From a virus: DNA of 50,113 nucleotides. The DNA is taken from positions 1-50,113 of the IMG/VR virus record IMGVR_UViG_3300024999_000018. One strand, written 5' to 3'. Shown piece after piece: positions 33,966 to 41,151 of the stretch. Within the stretch, counting starts at the first letter, position 1. Each line of letters opens with the position of its first letter. The notes beneath the pieces were generated by a model. It made no database searches, was not told the DNA's origin, and saw only the letters and a list, made by a program, of their open reading frames with translations. Position numbers and translations under genes: made by a program.

Positions 33966-34490
33966 ATGATTACTGATAGAGAAGAGAGAACTAGCACCAA
34001 GGAGTATGCACCCCTATCTGAGGCCTGTCCCATATCCCTTCCCCAAGGACCTGACACCTCACCTAGGGAGGATATTGCTACGTTACAAAATGTAACAAAG
34101 CAATCCATTAATAGGATGACCAAACTCTCCACACTCCGTAGTGCCCTGGCCTCAGTGCGAGCCTCCCTCACAGACTCCCTCTGTTGGGAACGCCAACTTG
34201 AGGCCGAACTAGTCGAAGCCAAGGCTGAAAGAAAGAAGTGGTCCGAGCTCCAAACTGCTATCATCATCAGGCAGGCTGAACTCTCAGGCCTCGTAAAGAG
34301 AGTCCCCAAACACACTCCAACCACTCAACCTTCCTACACAAGGAGTTCCATGCCCAAGGCTGATCAAATGAAAGAAGTTTTGGCCTCCCTCAACAAGGAC
34401 GAGAGGGCTGCTTTCATCGAGGAACTCCTGAGTTCCATAACCTGCAAGTGTCAACCATCTGAGCCGGCAGGATTGCCTAAGGGACTATAG
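33966..34490 (+). CDS. Hypothetical coiled-coil protein with embedded palindrome (174 aa)
   Basis: From residue 50 on it is helical (TLRSALASVRASLTDSLCWERQLEAELVEAKAERKKWSELQTAIIIRQAEL), clearly coiled coil, then a Thr/Pro linker and a short helical end. ATG at 33966 has GGAG 6 nt upstream. The dispersed palindrome at 34075-34104 is read in frame as IATLQNVTKQS. Alternatively the gene starts at ATG 34117, just after the palindrome as at other genes, and the first 50 residues are an accident or a separate piece. Confidence 0.6.
   Translation: MITDREERTSTKEYAPLSEACPISLPQGPDTSPREDIATLQNVTKQSINRMTKLSTLRSALASVRASLTDSLCWERQLEAELVEAKAERKKWSELQTAIIIRQAELSGLVKRVPKHTPTTQPSYTRSSMPKADQMKEVLASLNKDERAAFIEELLSSITCKCQPSEPAGLPKGL
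34075..34104 (+). repeat. Dispersed 30-bp palindrome, copy 12 (within an open reading frame)
   Basis: Plus arms TTGCTACGTTACA and TGTAACAAAGCAA. It lies inside the open frame of the 174-aa protein, but an in-frame ATG follows 12 nt after it, the layout seen at intergenic copies. Confidence 0.9.
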
Positions 34491-34491
34491 T

Positions 34492-34689
34492 ATGTACTAC
34501 ACTATCCAAAACAATAGAGTTTCCTTCCACCCTAACCCTATGGAGAACTCAACTCCTGTGCCTAAGGATGCCACTTACTACAGTCTGGCTTACTGTTATC
34601 CTAGCATAGTGGAGGTAATGTGGCACTCTCAACCTTGGCCCAGACTTACTCACTTAATTAAGCCTATACCAATGGAGGAATCCTTATGA
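34492..34689 (+). CDS. Hypothetical protein (65 aa)
   Basis: MYYTIQNNRVSFHPNPMENSTPVPKDATYYSLAYCYPSIVEVMWHSQPWPRL: rich in Pro and aromatic residues, no family recognised. It starts 1 bp after the previous stop. The stop overlaps a possible 22-aa ORF by ATGA. Confidence 0.55.
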   Translation: MYYTIQNNRVSFHPNPMENSTPVPKDATYYSLAYCYPSIVEVMWHSQPWPRLTHLIKPIPMEESL

Positions 34690-34754
34690 CCCTACTATTC
34701 CTCTACGCAACTCTCACCCACGGAGATCTACTATGCCTACTTATCACTTTGTAG
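34686..34754 (+). CDS. Possible 22-aa hydrophobic peptide
   Basis: MTLLFLYATLTHGDLLCLL... with GGAGG 7 nt upstream and an ATGA overlap with the previous stop, which is typical for coupled genes. It overlaps the start of the next gene in another frame. It could only serve to couple translation. Weak evidence. Confidence 0.3.
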   Translation: MTLLFLYATLTHGDLLCLLITL

Positions 34755-34963
34755 CCAAGGTCCCACTCACTGCTTACACCACAGTAGAAGCTAACTCACT
34801 TGAGGAGGCCTTGGAAGAGGCTAACTCAGAAGATAGAGAAATCACTTATGAATTAGACTCTAGTGCAGCCAAGTACTTAATGCAAACTAGATGGGTAATC
34901 CGAGAAGTGGACGAAGGTCCTGAGGATATTGAACTAGACCCTCATAATCCTACCACCCTATAG
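34733..34963 (+). CDS. Hypothetical protein (76 aa)
   Basis: MPTYHFVAKVPLTAYTTVEANSLEEALEEANSED: the pattern strand, 'EANSLEEALEEA' helix, strand is that of small DpnD/PcfM-like or similar phage proteins in which a variant of 'v.A.s.eeA...a' occurs. GGAG lies 7 nt before the ATG. The exact function is unknown. Confidence 0.6.
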   Translation: MPTYHFVAKVPLTAYTTVEANSLEEALEEANSEDREITYELDSSAAKYLMQTRWVIREVDEGPEDIELDPHNPTTL

Positions 34964-34989
34964 GGATGGAAATAAATTTCCATTAGTTG

Positions 34990-35017
34990 TTGACATACCC
35001 AACCAACATGGTATAAT
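34990..35017 (+). promoter_or_regulatory. Sigma70 promoter before tRNA-like gene 1
   Basis: TTGACA at 34990-34995, a 16-nt spacer, TATAAT at 35012-35017: perfect boxes. It would transcribe the tRNA-like gene and the 131-aa gene up to the terminator at 35668-35704. Confidence 0.85.
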
Positions 35018-35083
35018 GGCCATTCAATCGGAACACATCGTGCTCCATTTAATCGTCGTCATAGTGACGGCAAGTAAGAAAAG

Positions 35084-35189
35084 GAAAGAGTGGCGAAATT
35101 GGATAGACGCTAGGTAGCTCCTAGCCCCGTTCGACTCGGGGATGAAATACACTCGGATAGTGATGCAGGTTCGAATCCTGTCTCTTTCC
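35084..35189 (+). tRNA. tRNA-like gene 1, long-variable-arm (Leu/Ser) type with an extra hairpin
   Basis: Acceptor GAAAGAG (35084-35090) pairs with CTCTTTC (35182-35188); an outer G:C pair extends it. TG-GCG...CGC gives a 3-bp D stem with a Leu-like loop AAATTGGATAGA. The T arm GCAGG-TTCGAAT-CCTGT is normal. Between D and T arms are three hairpins rather than two: CTAGG/CCTAG, CCCCG-TTCGACT-CGGGG (a 7-nt loop that would read CGA, a Ser anticodon) and CACT/AGTG as variable arm. The first hairpin has no place in a normal tRNA, and C at position 37 is atypical. The anticodon is therefore uncertain. Confidence 0.6.
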
Positions 35190-35242
35190 TACTTAATCGG
35201 GCATCTAGCCCACAAATAACAAGATCAACTGGAGGTAACATC

Positions 35243-35638
35243 ATGGCAATGGAAGCAATCTCAGCACGGTATCAGGTAAAGGACGAGAATGGCAATGCAG
35301 TACTCGATGGCGAGGGTAAGGCCGTATGGCAGGAATGTCAGGTGGACTACGATCTTGGGGACTCTATCGAAGCTGCCTCCGAGAAATTTGGCGCCGACGT
35401 AGTCTTCTCTCAGTTCAAAGCCAATGCCCGAGTGGTTATTCAGGGCATCATTCGTGCCAAGCTCAAGGCTGGCCTCTCTGCTGAAAAGATCCAGGAATTC
35501 ATCTCCACTTACGTCCTCGGCGTAGCAGTAGAGAAGACTCAGGTCGACCCAGTTCAGGCCGTCAAGGCTGCCTTCGCTACGTGGACCCCCGAGAAGCAGA
35601 AGGAATACTTGAGAGAACTCGGCGTAGCTGTCGACTAA
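35243..35638 (+). CDS. Highly expressed hypothetical protein (131 aa)
   Basis: MAMEAISARYQVKDENGNAVLDGEGKAVWQECQVDYDLGDSIEAASEKFGADVVFSQFKANARVVIQGIIRAKLKAG, then a helical end with WTPEKQKEYLRELGV. Codon use is unusually biased (GC-ending codons), it has its own strong promoter, a GGAGG site 7 nt before the ATG and a strong terminator, so it is likely abundant. A DNA-associated role is possible. No family is recognised with certainty. Confidence 0.75.
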   Translation: MAMEAISARYQVKDENGNAVLDGEGKAVWQECQVDYDLGDSIEAASEKFGADVVFSQFKANARVVIQGIIRAKLKAGLSAEKIQEFISTYVLGVAVEKTQVDPVQAVKAAFATWTPEKQKEYLRELGVAVD

Positions 35639-35667
35639 TAATCCCTAGTATTAACCCTGGAGTAATG

Positions 35668-35704
35668 ATCCTCATCCTTGACTTGTGCAGGGATGGGGAT
35701 TTTT
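35668..35704 (+). terminator. Rho-independent terminator after the 131-aa gene
   Basis: ATCCTCATCC (35668-35677) pairs with GGATGGGGAT (35691-35700) through ten pairs with one G-T, loop 13 nt, then TTTTTCT-type run starting 35700. It ends the promoter-tRNA-like-131-aa transcript. Confidence 0.8.
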
Positions 35705-35771
35705 CTCCCTCAGATTGCCACAAATTAATGTAAATAACACACCTTAGGTCCTTGGCCTACTGGAGCACATT

Positions 35772-36044
35772 ATGACAACTCAACTAGAATTCCTCTCCGA
35801 ACTTACCTCATTATTGAGTGAGGCCCCACCTTCTCACGGAATCCTGGGAGTCTACTTAGTCAACCATCCCAAACAAATTCATATGGAAGAAGGCACCTTT
35901 CTCAGACTCTTTCTAGATTTCAAGGAAGAAGTGTGGGACGCCGGCACTTACTCCTCCAAATTGGTCGCCACTCTCAACGGTGTTGAGATATTCTGCCTAT
36001 CCAACCTCGTTAGGATTTCAGGAGAGTTGAAGGAGGGTCACTAA
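35772..36044 (+). CDS. Hypothetical protein (90 aa)
   Basis: MTTQLEFLSELTSLLSEAPPSHGILGVYLVNHPKQIHMEEGTFLRLFLDF: unknown family. It ends by overlapping the ligase start codon (TAATG), so it is translationally linked with the ligase. GGAG lies 7 nt before the ATG. Confidence 0.6.
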   Translation: MTTQLEFLSELTSLLSEAPPSHGILGVYLVNHPKQIHMEEGTFLRLFLDFKEEVWDAGTYSSKLVATLNGVEIFCLSNLVRISGELKEGH

Positions 36045-36910
36045 TGTCCAATCCACGCTCGGGGATACAGTTAGCTTACCCCTTCGAAGAACGAAGACTC
36101 TTGAATCAAGGAAGATTCAGTCTGCGATGGTCCCCACCTTACATCCTTCAGCCCAAGCTGAACGGGGAGAGATGCCGCCTTATTCACGAGGGAGATAGGT
36201 GCCTCCTCCTCTCCTCAACAGAGGAAATCATATCATCTGTTCCTCACATCAATGAGGCCGGCCTCCTTCTCCCCCAGGGTGAGTTTGATGGTGAACTCTA
36301 TGTCCATGGCTGGACCTGGGCTGAAATCCACAGTGTGGTCTCGACCACCTCCACCATGCATCCTAACTATGGTGCTATGCAACTCCATCTATTCGACATC
36401 ATCACAGAGGGGAGTCAGATCAATAGGTTAATCTCCTTGAATCAGCGCTTCAGGTCAAACGGTCTTCCTCCCTGTTTACAGTTGGTCCAACCTCATATGG
36501 CCAACACCCTAGAAGAGATCTACCAGATTTATGAGAAGTTCATAGGACTTGGTTATGAGGGTTTCATCATTAGGCATGTAGATGCCACCTATCTTCGCAG
36601 AAGATCTCCGGCAATGATGAAGTTCAAGCCTAAGGCTAAGGACGAGTATCTTATCACTGGAGTGTATGAGGCCATTAGTGCCGATGGTAAGCCTAAGGGC
36701 ATGGTCGGTGGCTTCAACTGTATCGACGACATGGGGACGGAGTTCTCAGTAGGGGCAGGTAAGTTAACTCATGAGAAGAGAATTCAGATTTGGGAAATGT
36801 GGCTTGATGCTCCCCACTATATCAAGGACTCATATCTTGAGGTTGAGTACCAAACCATGTCTGATAAGAAACGAGTTCCCTTATTCAGTAGAGCAGTACG
36901 AATTATCTAA
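36044..36910 (+). CDS. ATP-dependent DNA ligase
   Basis: This 288-aa nucleotidyltransferase seals nicks in DNA. Motif I KLNGER has Lys38 as the AMP-accepting residue; motif III region GEFDGELYVHG at 79-89; motif IV GYEGFIIR at 170-177; motif V MKFKPK at 192-197, then a compact OB-fold (GVYEAIS...SVGAGKL...LEVEYQTMSDKKRVPLFSRAVRI). It lacks any N-terminal DNA-binding domain, as is usual in small phage ligases. It works with the phage PolA in replication and repair. GC-rich in 3rd positions at the start, like other replication genes here. Confidence 0.95.
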   Translation: MSNPRSGIQLAYPFEERRLLNQGRFSLRWSPPYILQPKLNGERCRLIHEGDRCLLLSSTEEIISSVPHINEAGLLLPQGEFDGELYVHGWTWAEIHSVVSTTSTMHPNYGAMQLHLFDIITEGSQINRLISLNQRFRSNGLPPCLQLVQPHMANTLEEIYQIYEKFIGLGYEGFIIRHVDATYLRRRSPAMMKFKPKAKDEYLITGVYEAISADGKPKGMVGGFNCIDDMGTEFSVGAGKLTHEKRIQIWEMWLDAPHYIKDSYLEVEYQTMSDKKRVPLFSRAVRII

Positions 36911-36931
36911 CCCTTCCTCAGTAGGAGGCAT

Positions 36932-36961
36932 TTGCTACATTACATTTTGTAACATAGCAAC
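36932..36961 (+). repeat. Dispersed 30-bp palindrome, copy 13
   Basis: Plus arms TTGCTACATTACA and TGTAACATAGCAA. ATG at 36975 follows 13 nt later with AAGGAG between. The left arm differs from the mirror of the right arm at two places that would be mismatches in the sense RNA. Confidence 0.94.
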
Positions 36962-36974
36962 CAAGGAGACCCTT

Positions 36975-37307
36975 ATGAAAACAAAAGAGATAAACAGTAC
37001 TTGGAGTCGTGAGGTAGGAGATTGGGATAAGACCTCCAATAAATATATAAATAAAAGAATTATCGAGATGCCTGATAAAATTCTTACTATGGAAATAATA
37101 GAGAAACCCTCAGGAGATACCATTAAGTTTCATGGAGATCCTACAGGATTTGCTTCTTATTACATCTCTACACTTTTGGAAGATGACTTTCCAGAAAGGA
37201 CTCATCTATGCATTTGTGCAGGTACTATAAACAGTTATCCAATATGTTTAGTACCCTGGTCAGATGTCCTAGACTTCCTCAAATCCCAAGGGTATTCAAA
37301 TGACTAA
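36975..37307 (+). CDS. Hypothetical protein (110 aa)
   Basis: MKTKEINSTWSREVGDWDKTSNKYINKRI; no family recognised. A longer frame exists upstream, but it runs through the palindrome; ATG at 36975 with AAGGAG 7 nt before is the better start. It overlaps the next gene by 8 bp. AT-rich. Confidence 0.65.
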   Translation: MKTKEINSTWSREVGDWDKTSNKYINKRIIEMPDKILTMEIIEKPSGDTIKFHGDPTGFASYYISTLLEDDFPERTHLCICAGTINSYPICLVPWSDVLDFLKSQGYSND

Positions 37308-37656
37308 AGTCTTCATCCCTAACAAAAGTTATCACGACTTCTCAGATGCCACACGCTTCGGGGAGTTGATCTATCTCACCGCGGGCAAGATCAGCATCCT
37401 CTCCATAGGTCGCATGTACAGGACCTTCATGCCAGTTATCCAATCCTCAACAAAAGAGGACTACATCCTGGTCAGTGGCCCTTCGGTGATGACTAGCATT
37501 CTATGTAGTATGTTCTCAATCAAACACGGTGTCCTTAACTTACTGATTTACCAAATCGGAGGAGACAACAAGGGTCACTACAAACAAAGGAGGATCTCTT
37601 TTGAAGAACTCACTCAAGACACCACCCTCACTATCGCAGAGCCGGGCTTGGACTAA
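37300..37656 (+). CDS. Hypothetical protein (118 aa)
   Basis: MTKVFIPNKSYHDFSDATRFGELIYLTAGKISILSIGRMYRTFMPVIQSSTKEDYILVSGPSVMTSILCSMFSIKHGVLNLLIYQ: a small Rossmann-like alternating pattern, similar in style to phage proteins found near replication genes. No motif assigns an activity. Confidence 0.65.
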   Translation: MTKVFIPNKSYHDFSDATRFGELIYLTAGKISILSIGRMYRTFMPVIQSSTKEDYILVSGPSVMTSILCSMFSIKHGVLNLLIYQIGGDNKGHYKQRRISFEELTQDTTLTIAEPGLD

Positions 37657-37837
37657 ATTCTTAATTCATGGAGTGGAGGCTTCCCTTTCCAATCTTAGTA
37701 AAAGGGATTGCATCTCACCTTCTGAGAAGTATAACTTAGATGTGGCCCTAGCCACTGTTCGCAGGATAACTAACAATTGGGCCTTGGCTAAAGAACTTCA
37801 ACTCCTGGAGGCAAGTTATGATACGAGAAAATCCTAA
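37601..37837 (+). CDS. Hypothetical protein with TTG start (78 aa)
   Basis: The TTG at 37601 has a strong AAGGAGG site 7 nt upstream, located inside the previous gene, which supports this long overlap of 56 bp. The helical end (EKYNLDVALATVRRITNNWALAKELQLLEASYD) is compact. Unknown function; overlaps the next gene by 20 bp. Confidence 0.5.
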   Translation: MKNSLKTPPSLSQSRAWTKFLIHGVEASLSNLSKRDCISPSEKYNLDVALATVRRITNNWALAKELQLLEASYDTRKS

Positions 37838-38000
37838 TGATCCAAAATCAGATGTATTACTATCTGCTGAAGAATACGAAGAACTTCTTGATAAGATAGA
37901 TCTTTTAGAGGCTCTTCAAGAAGGTGGGGTAGATAACTGGGAAGGCTTTGAATACGCTATAGATATTTACTATGTAAAAGGACCTGAACGTAGGAGGTAA
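37818..38000 (+). CDS. Small acidic protein (60 aa)
   Basis: MIRENPNDPKSDVLLSAEEYEELLDKIDLLEALQEG resembles the short helical antitoxin-like segment 'LSxEEYExLL' of Phd/YefM proteins, but there is no partner toxin next to it and the N-terminal DNA-binding part is missing. GGAGG precedes the ATG. Function unknown. Confidence 0.55.
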   Translation: MIRENPNDPKSDVLLSAEEYEELLDKIDLLEALQEGGVDNWEGFEYAIDIYYVKGPERRR

Positions 38001-38005
38001 TCTAA

Positions 38006-38161
38006 ATGACAGCCAAACAATATAAGAAAGTACTATCCATGTACAAAGAGGGCATTTCTGAGGAGATCTGCATAGCAGCCATTATCGAACTATGTCCCCT
38101 GATCCCATCCGTGATAGTGGCTCAGTGGATACTTAGATTCATAGAGGAGAAACAGAAATGA
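38006..38161 (+). CDS. Small helical protein (51 aa)
   Basis: Starts MTAKQYKKVLSMYKEGISEE and ends RFIEEKQK. AGGAGG lies 7 nt before the ATG and the stop overlaps the ATG of the nuclease gene (ATGA), a typical coupled arrangement. The helix pattern could be a small HTH-like unit; not proven. Confidence 0.6.
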   Translation: MTAKQYKKVLSMYKEGISEEICIAAIIELCPLIPSVIVAQWILRFIEEKQK

Positions 38162-39111
38162 CCTTACCCATACCCTACCACCCCTCACAAGATGTCCTAG
38201 ACTCAACGAAGGTCCAAGCTTACCAATCATGCCCCCGCATGTTCTTCTATGAGTATATGTTGGGTTGGCGGAGTGCTCGTCCTAACAATCACTTGCATTT
38301 CGGCAAAGCGGTCCACATTGCCCTGGAGCACATCATCCTTCATGGGTACAGAGTGGAAGCTGTGATGGAAGCTTTGGAGATGTTCAATCAGGAGTACCGA
38401 GCATTCTTCCCAGAAGAGACTGATGTGATCTATAGCCCGAAGACCCCCACTAGGTTCTTCGACATGTTAATCCAATACCTCAAAACATACCCCGATGACC
38501 TCACAAGATACGAAGTCTACAAAACTGAATTCGGAGGAACTGTCTCCCTCTCTCCCCGACATGCACTGGCCTTCAAGATGGATACTGTCCTTATTGATAA
38601 GGAAACAGGTCTCTATTGCTCTCTTGAACATAAAACGAAGGGAGGGAACTATATCGGAGACGGATACTACTACGAACACATGATGGGCATCCAGGTCGGG
38701 ACATACACCCACGTACTAAATTGTATGGTACCACCCTCTAAAGTAAGTGGAGTAATCATAAATTGCTTGTGTATGAAGAAGACCAAAAAGCCCGAGTACA
38801 TCCTCCAACGCTTCCCGATCATGCTCTCGAATGTGCAAATGTATAAGTGGCTGGAGAACACTAAAGCCTGGATGGATAAGATTTACAGGGATGTAGAAGA
38901 CCTTGAAGCCTCGTCACCTAGTAACGATATCATGAAGTGTTTCGTAATGAACGGTCGCAGCTGTACTAATTGGGGTCGTACCTGTATCTACCTTGATATG
39001 TGCACTAGTCACGCCAATCCTCTTCAACACATCGAAAGGATGCCTACCGATCTGGAGGTCTCCCACTGGAACCCCTTGGAAGAAGATCTTCGAGAAGTAT
39101 TGACTTTGTAA
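38158..39111 (+). CDS. RecB/Cas4-like PD-(D/E)XK exonuclease with Fe-S cysteines (317 aa)
   Basis: The N-terminal SCPRMFFYEYMLGWR holds Cys25. The nuclease core has Asp142 in FKMDTVLID and E157-H-K159 in CSLEHKTK, then a QVGTYTHVL helix (Q in the QxxxY motif). The C-terminal Cys269, Cys276 and Cys282 (SCTNWGRTCIYLDMC) with Cys25 fit the 4Fe-4S cluster of Cas4/AddB-type nucleases. Such enzymes process DNA ends in phage recombination. It lies just before the Sak4-like ATPase and SSB-like genes, a recombination module. Length is normal for the phage group. Confidence 0.85.
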   Translation: MTLPIPYHPSQDVLDSTKVQAYQSCPRMFFYEYMLGWRSARPNNHLHFGKAVHIALEHIILHGYRVEAVMEALEMFNQEYRAFFPEETDVIYSPKTPTRFFDMLIQYLKTYPDDLTRYEVYKTEFGGTVSLSPRHALAFKMDTVLIDKETGLYCSLEHKTKGGNYIGDGYYYEHMMGIQVGTYTHVLNCMVPPSKVSGVIINCLCMKKTKKPEYILQRFPIMLSNVQMYKWLENTKAWMDKIYRDVEDLEASSPSNDIMKCFVMNGRSCTNWGRTCIYLDMCTSHANPLQHIERMPTDLEVSHWNPLEEDLREVLTL

Positions 39112-39146
39112 GAACACCAAATAACACTAACCTAGTGAGGCCAACT

Positions 39147-39884
39147 ATGTCCGAAATCAATCATCATCTCGACCCTACTGACGCAATCGCCCTATACAAA
39201 GGCCAGAAATCTATGCTCATCCTCATAATAGCCAAGTCTGGTCGAGGCAAGTCCACAGCCATTCGCAACCTCGACCCTAAAGAAACCTTCCTAATAAATA
39301 TCCTAGGCAAACCTCTTCCCTTCCCCAAAGGTGGCCAATACCAGGAGAAGGACAACATGCTAATCTCCACTGACGCTGCCAAGATCCGCAGTACTATGAT
39401 GGAAGTTTCCCGCAACGAGAAGTGGAAGAACCTCGTAATTGACGACGGCCACTACGTCATGGCCACGGAGTTCATGACGAAGGCCCTTGAGAAAGGTTAC
39501 GAGAAGTTTACCATGATGGCTAAGAATATCTTCGAGATCATCCTTCTCACTACAAAGTTAAGACCGGGGTTGAAAGTCTTCTTCCTCACCCACGAAGAGG
39601 ACACTGGCACTGAGAGGAAGATGAAGACCTTGGGCAAACTTCTGGATGATAAGGTGACCTTAGAAGGACTCTCCTCGATAGTCTTATTTGGTGAAGTCTT
39701 CTCAGAAAATGATAAGCAAATGTACTACTTCGCTACCCAAAGTAATGGCTACACCACGGCAAAGTCCCCTTACGATATGTTCCCCAATCGCATCCCAAAT
39801 GATCTGGACATAGTGTCCAGACGTATAGACGAGTACTATTCAGGAGTTGACCTGAAGGACTCAAAATGTGATTTCACCTTATAG
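39147..39884 (+). CDS. Sak4-like RecA-fold ATPase (245 aa)
   Basis: Walker A AKSGRGKST at residues 29-37 and Walker B LVIDD at 96-100, followed by KVFFLTHEED (sensor-like strand). The sequence MLILIIAKSGRGKSTAIRNLDPKETFLINILGKPLPF is characteristic of the AAA_24/Sak4 type phage ATPases that promote single-strand annealing with a phage SSB. ATG at 39147 with GAGG 6 nt upstream is chosen over the GTG four codons earlier. Its neighbours are a RecB-like nuclease and an SSB-like gene, consistent with that role. Confidence 0.78.
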   Translation: MSEINHHLDPTDAIALYKGQKSMLILIIAKSGRGKSTAIRNLDPKETFLINILGKPLPFPKGGQYQEKDNMLISTDAAKIRSTMMEVSRNEKWKNLVIDDGHYVMATEFMTKALEKGYEKFTMMAKNIFEIILLTTKLRPGLKVFFLTHEEDTGTERKMKTLGKLLDDKVTLEGLSSIVLFGEVFSENDKQMYYFATQSNGYTTAKSPYDMFPNRIPNDLDIVSRRIDEYYSGVDLKDSKCDFTL

Positions 39885-39894
39885 GAGAGTAGTT

Positions 39895-40098
39895 ATGTCT
39901 GAAGATCCTTGGAAGCATCGTAGCGCTGGAATGAAATGCTTGACTTGCATGTGGTATGCTGTAAAAATAGGCAGAGAAGATAAGATTACTAGTGCTGTAG
40001 GTCGCTGTCGTAGACATGCTCCCACTATGAATGGCTACCCAGTTGTTTATGAAAAAGACTGGTGTGGAGATCATAAACTTAACGAATTAGCATTATAG
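39895..40098 (+). CDS. Zinc-binding mini-protein (67 aa)
   Basis: Ligand candidates CLTCMWY, GRCRRHAP and DWCGDHKL form a CxxC...C(xx)H...CxxH set. The ending 'YPVVYEKDWCGDHKL' is a frequent end of small phage zinc proteins ('VxxxxWCGxH'). AGGAG lies before the ATG. It probably binds zinc; the target is unknown. Confidence 0.7.
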   Translation: MSEDPWKHRSAGMKCLTCMWYAVKIGREDKITSAVGRCRRHAPTMNGYPVVYEKDWCGDHKLNELAL

Positions 40099-40107
40099 GA
40101 GGTAAGT

Positions 40108-40344
40108 ATGACCTTTAGAGTAACATTGCCAGATGACCCCGATCTTCCCTTGGATGAAGAGGATAAACTTTTAGGTCCTACTGAAGAGGATCTCTGTGCC
40201 ATGGATGTTGAAACGTCCCTTGAATCTATATTTGAGGACTCTATTAACAGTTTAATATCAATCACCGAGGAGGTAAATCCACCTGAGAAAATCAAAGTAA
40301 TTGGCAAGCTCCGTGGAGCCCTTGAACTGTTCAACCAAAAGTAA
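40108..40344 (+). CDS. Small acidic protein (78 aa)
   Basis: Highly acidic in the first 50 residues (DDPDLPLDEEDKLLGPTEEDL), then a helix (EKIKVIGKLRGALELFNQK). It lies between the Sak4-like and SSB-like genes, so it may belong to the recombination module. AGGAGG precedes the ATG. Confidence 0.65.
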   Translation: MTFRVTLPDDPDLPLDEEDKLLGPTEEDLCAMDVETSLESIFEDSINSLISITEEVNPPEKIKVIGKLRGALELFNQK

Positions 40345-40400
40345 ATAACACCTTTGGGCCTTAGCCCTAACTCACCAACCCATTCTAAAGAGGTACTACA

Positions 40401-40838
40401 ATGAGCGAATTCGACGAAGAAATGGCAGCAATGAACGAGACTCTCCTTGACATCGACACCAGTGACTCTCAGGAGCCCACTACTGTGGAACCAGGCGAGT
40501 ACAAAATTCGCATCACGGGATTCAGGAAGGATAACGAAGGCAAGGTGATTCGTACTTCTGAAGCAGGAAATAAGTTCTTCATTACAGTATTCGATATTCC
40601 TGATGAGGAATTCTCTAAGGGCCTGAGCAAAATGTTCATGGTCCCGACTCCTGAGATGGAGCCCAAACGTCTGAATGCAGTGAAGTGGGACCTTGAGTGC
40701 TTCAAGAGAGCTTTCGGCCTTGCCGAAATTAACTTCTCTAATATGGTCGGCAAGGAGGGTTATGCCATCTTGGGAGTCTCCCACTCAGAACAATACGGGA
40801 ATCAGAACGAAGTGAAGAAGTTCGTCACGGGGGCCTAA
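40401..40838 (+). CDS. Probable single-stranded DNA-binding protein, DUF669-like (145 aa)
   Basis: EPGEYKIRITGFRKDNEGKVIRTSEAGNKFFITVFDIPDEEFSKGLSKMFMVP looks like the OB-type core of phage DUF669/SSB-like proteins, followed by KRLNAVKWDLECFKRAFGL and a final KEGYAILGVSHSEQYGNQNEVKKF strand pair. Phages with Sak4 carry an SSB next to it, which supports the call. Assignment rests on pattern and context, without a decisive motif. Confidence 0.6.
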   Translation: MSEFDEEMAAMNETLLDIDTSDSQEPTTVEPGEYKIRITGFRKDNEGKVIRTSEAGNKFFITVFDIPDEEFSKGLSKMFMVPTPEMEPKRLNAVKWDLECFKRAFGLAEINFSNMVGKEGYAILGVSHSEQYGNQNEVKKFVTGA

Positions 40839-40847
40839 GTAGACTGT

Positions 40848-41076
40848 ATGGGAATGGCGAAATTGGTAAACGCTGATATATGGCACAGAGATACGGGAAA
40901 CCTGATAGGCGTGGAGACACGTAGGCCAGTTGATCAGGACGTTGGGGACAAGGCCCCGCTAACGCTGCGCATCGCCCGTGCGAATATGAGAGCTTCCGGT
41001 ATGGTCTAGGTAGTGTATTCTAGGTCGATGGTTCTCAAATGAAATCTCATTGCAGGTTCGAGTCCTGCTTCCCATA
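40848..41076 (+). tRNA. tRNA-like gene 2 (Leu-like ends) with a structured insert of about 140 nt
   Basis: Acceptor ATGGGAA (40848-40854) pairs exactly with TTCCCAT (41069-41075), and pairing extends two bases outwards. TG-GCG-AAATTGGTAAA-CGC is a Leu-type D arm. The T arm GCAGG-TTCGAGT-CCTGC is perfect, and AATGA-AATC-TCATT directly before it fits a long variable arm. Between D and variable arms lie about 160 nt instead of about 20. This insert has nested helices: CCTGAT/ATCAGG, GTG-GAGA-CAC (GNRA loop), GG-GAAA-CC, CGTT-GGGG/CCCC-AACG. An intron in the anticodon arm, possibly a very small group I type, is the best reading; exon ends cannot be fixed by eye. Confidence 0.6.
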
Positions 41077-41151
41077 CTAATAGATTGTAGGGAAGGTAGA
41101 GGTGGTAACCAGTGCCAGTCTAAAGCTCAAACCATTGACTCTTGTCTGCCT

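Noticed and set aside
37818-38000. Antitoxin of a toxin-antitoxin pair
   Set aside because: The LSAEEYEELL segment resembles Phd/YefM antitoxins, but the protein is too short for the DNA-binding part and no toxin is adjacent.
40848-41076. tmRNA
   Set aside because: The acceptor and T arms fit, but there is a true Leu-type D arm, no tag reading frame ending in hydrophobic residues with a stop, and the RNA is shorter than usual.
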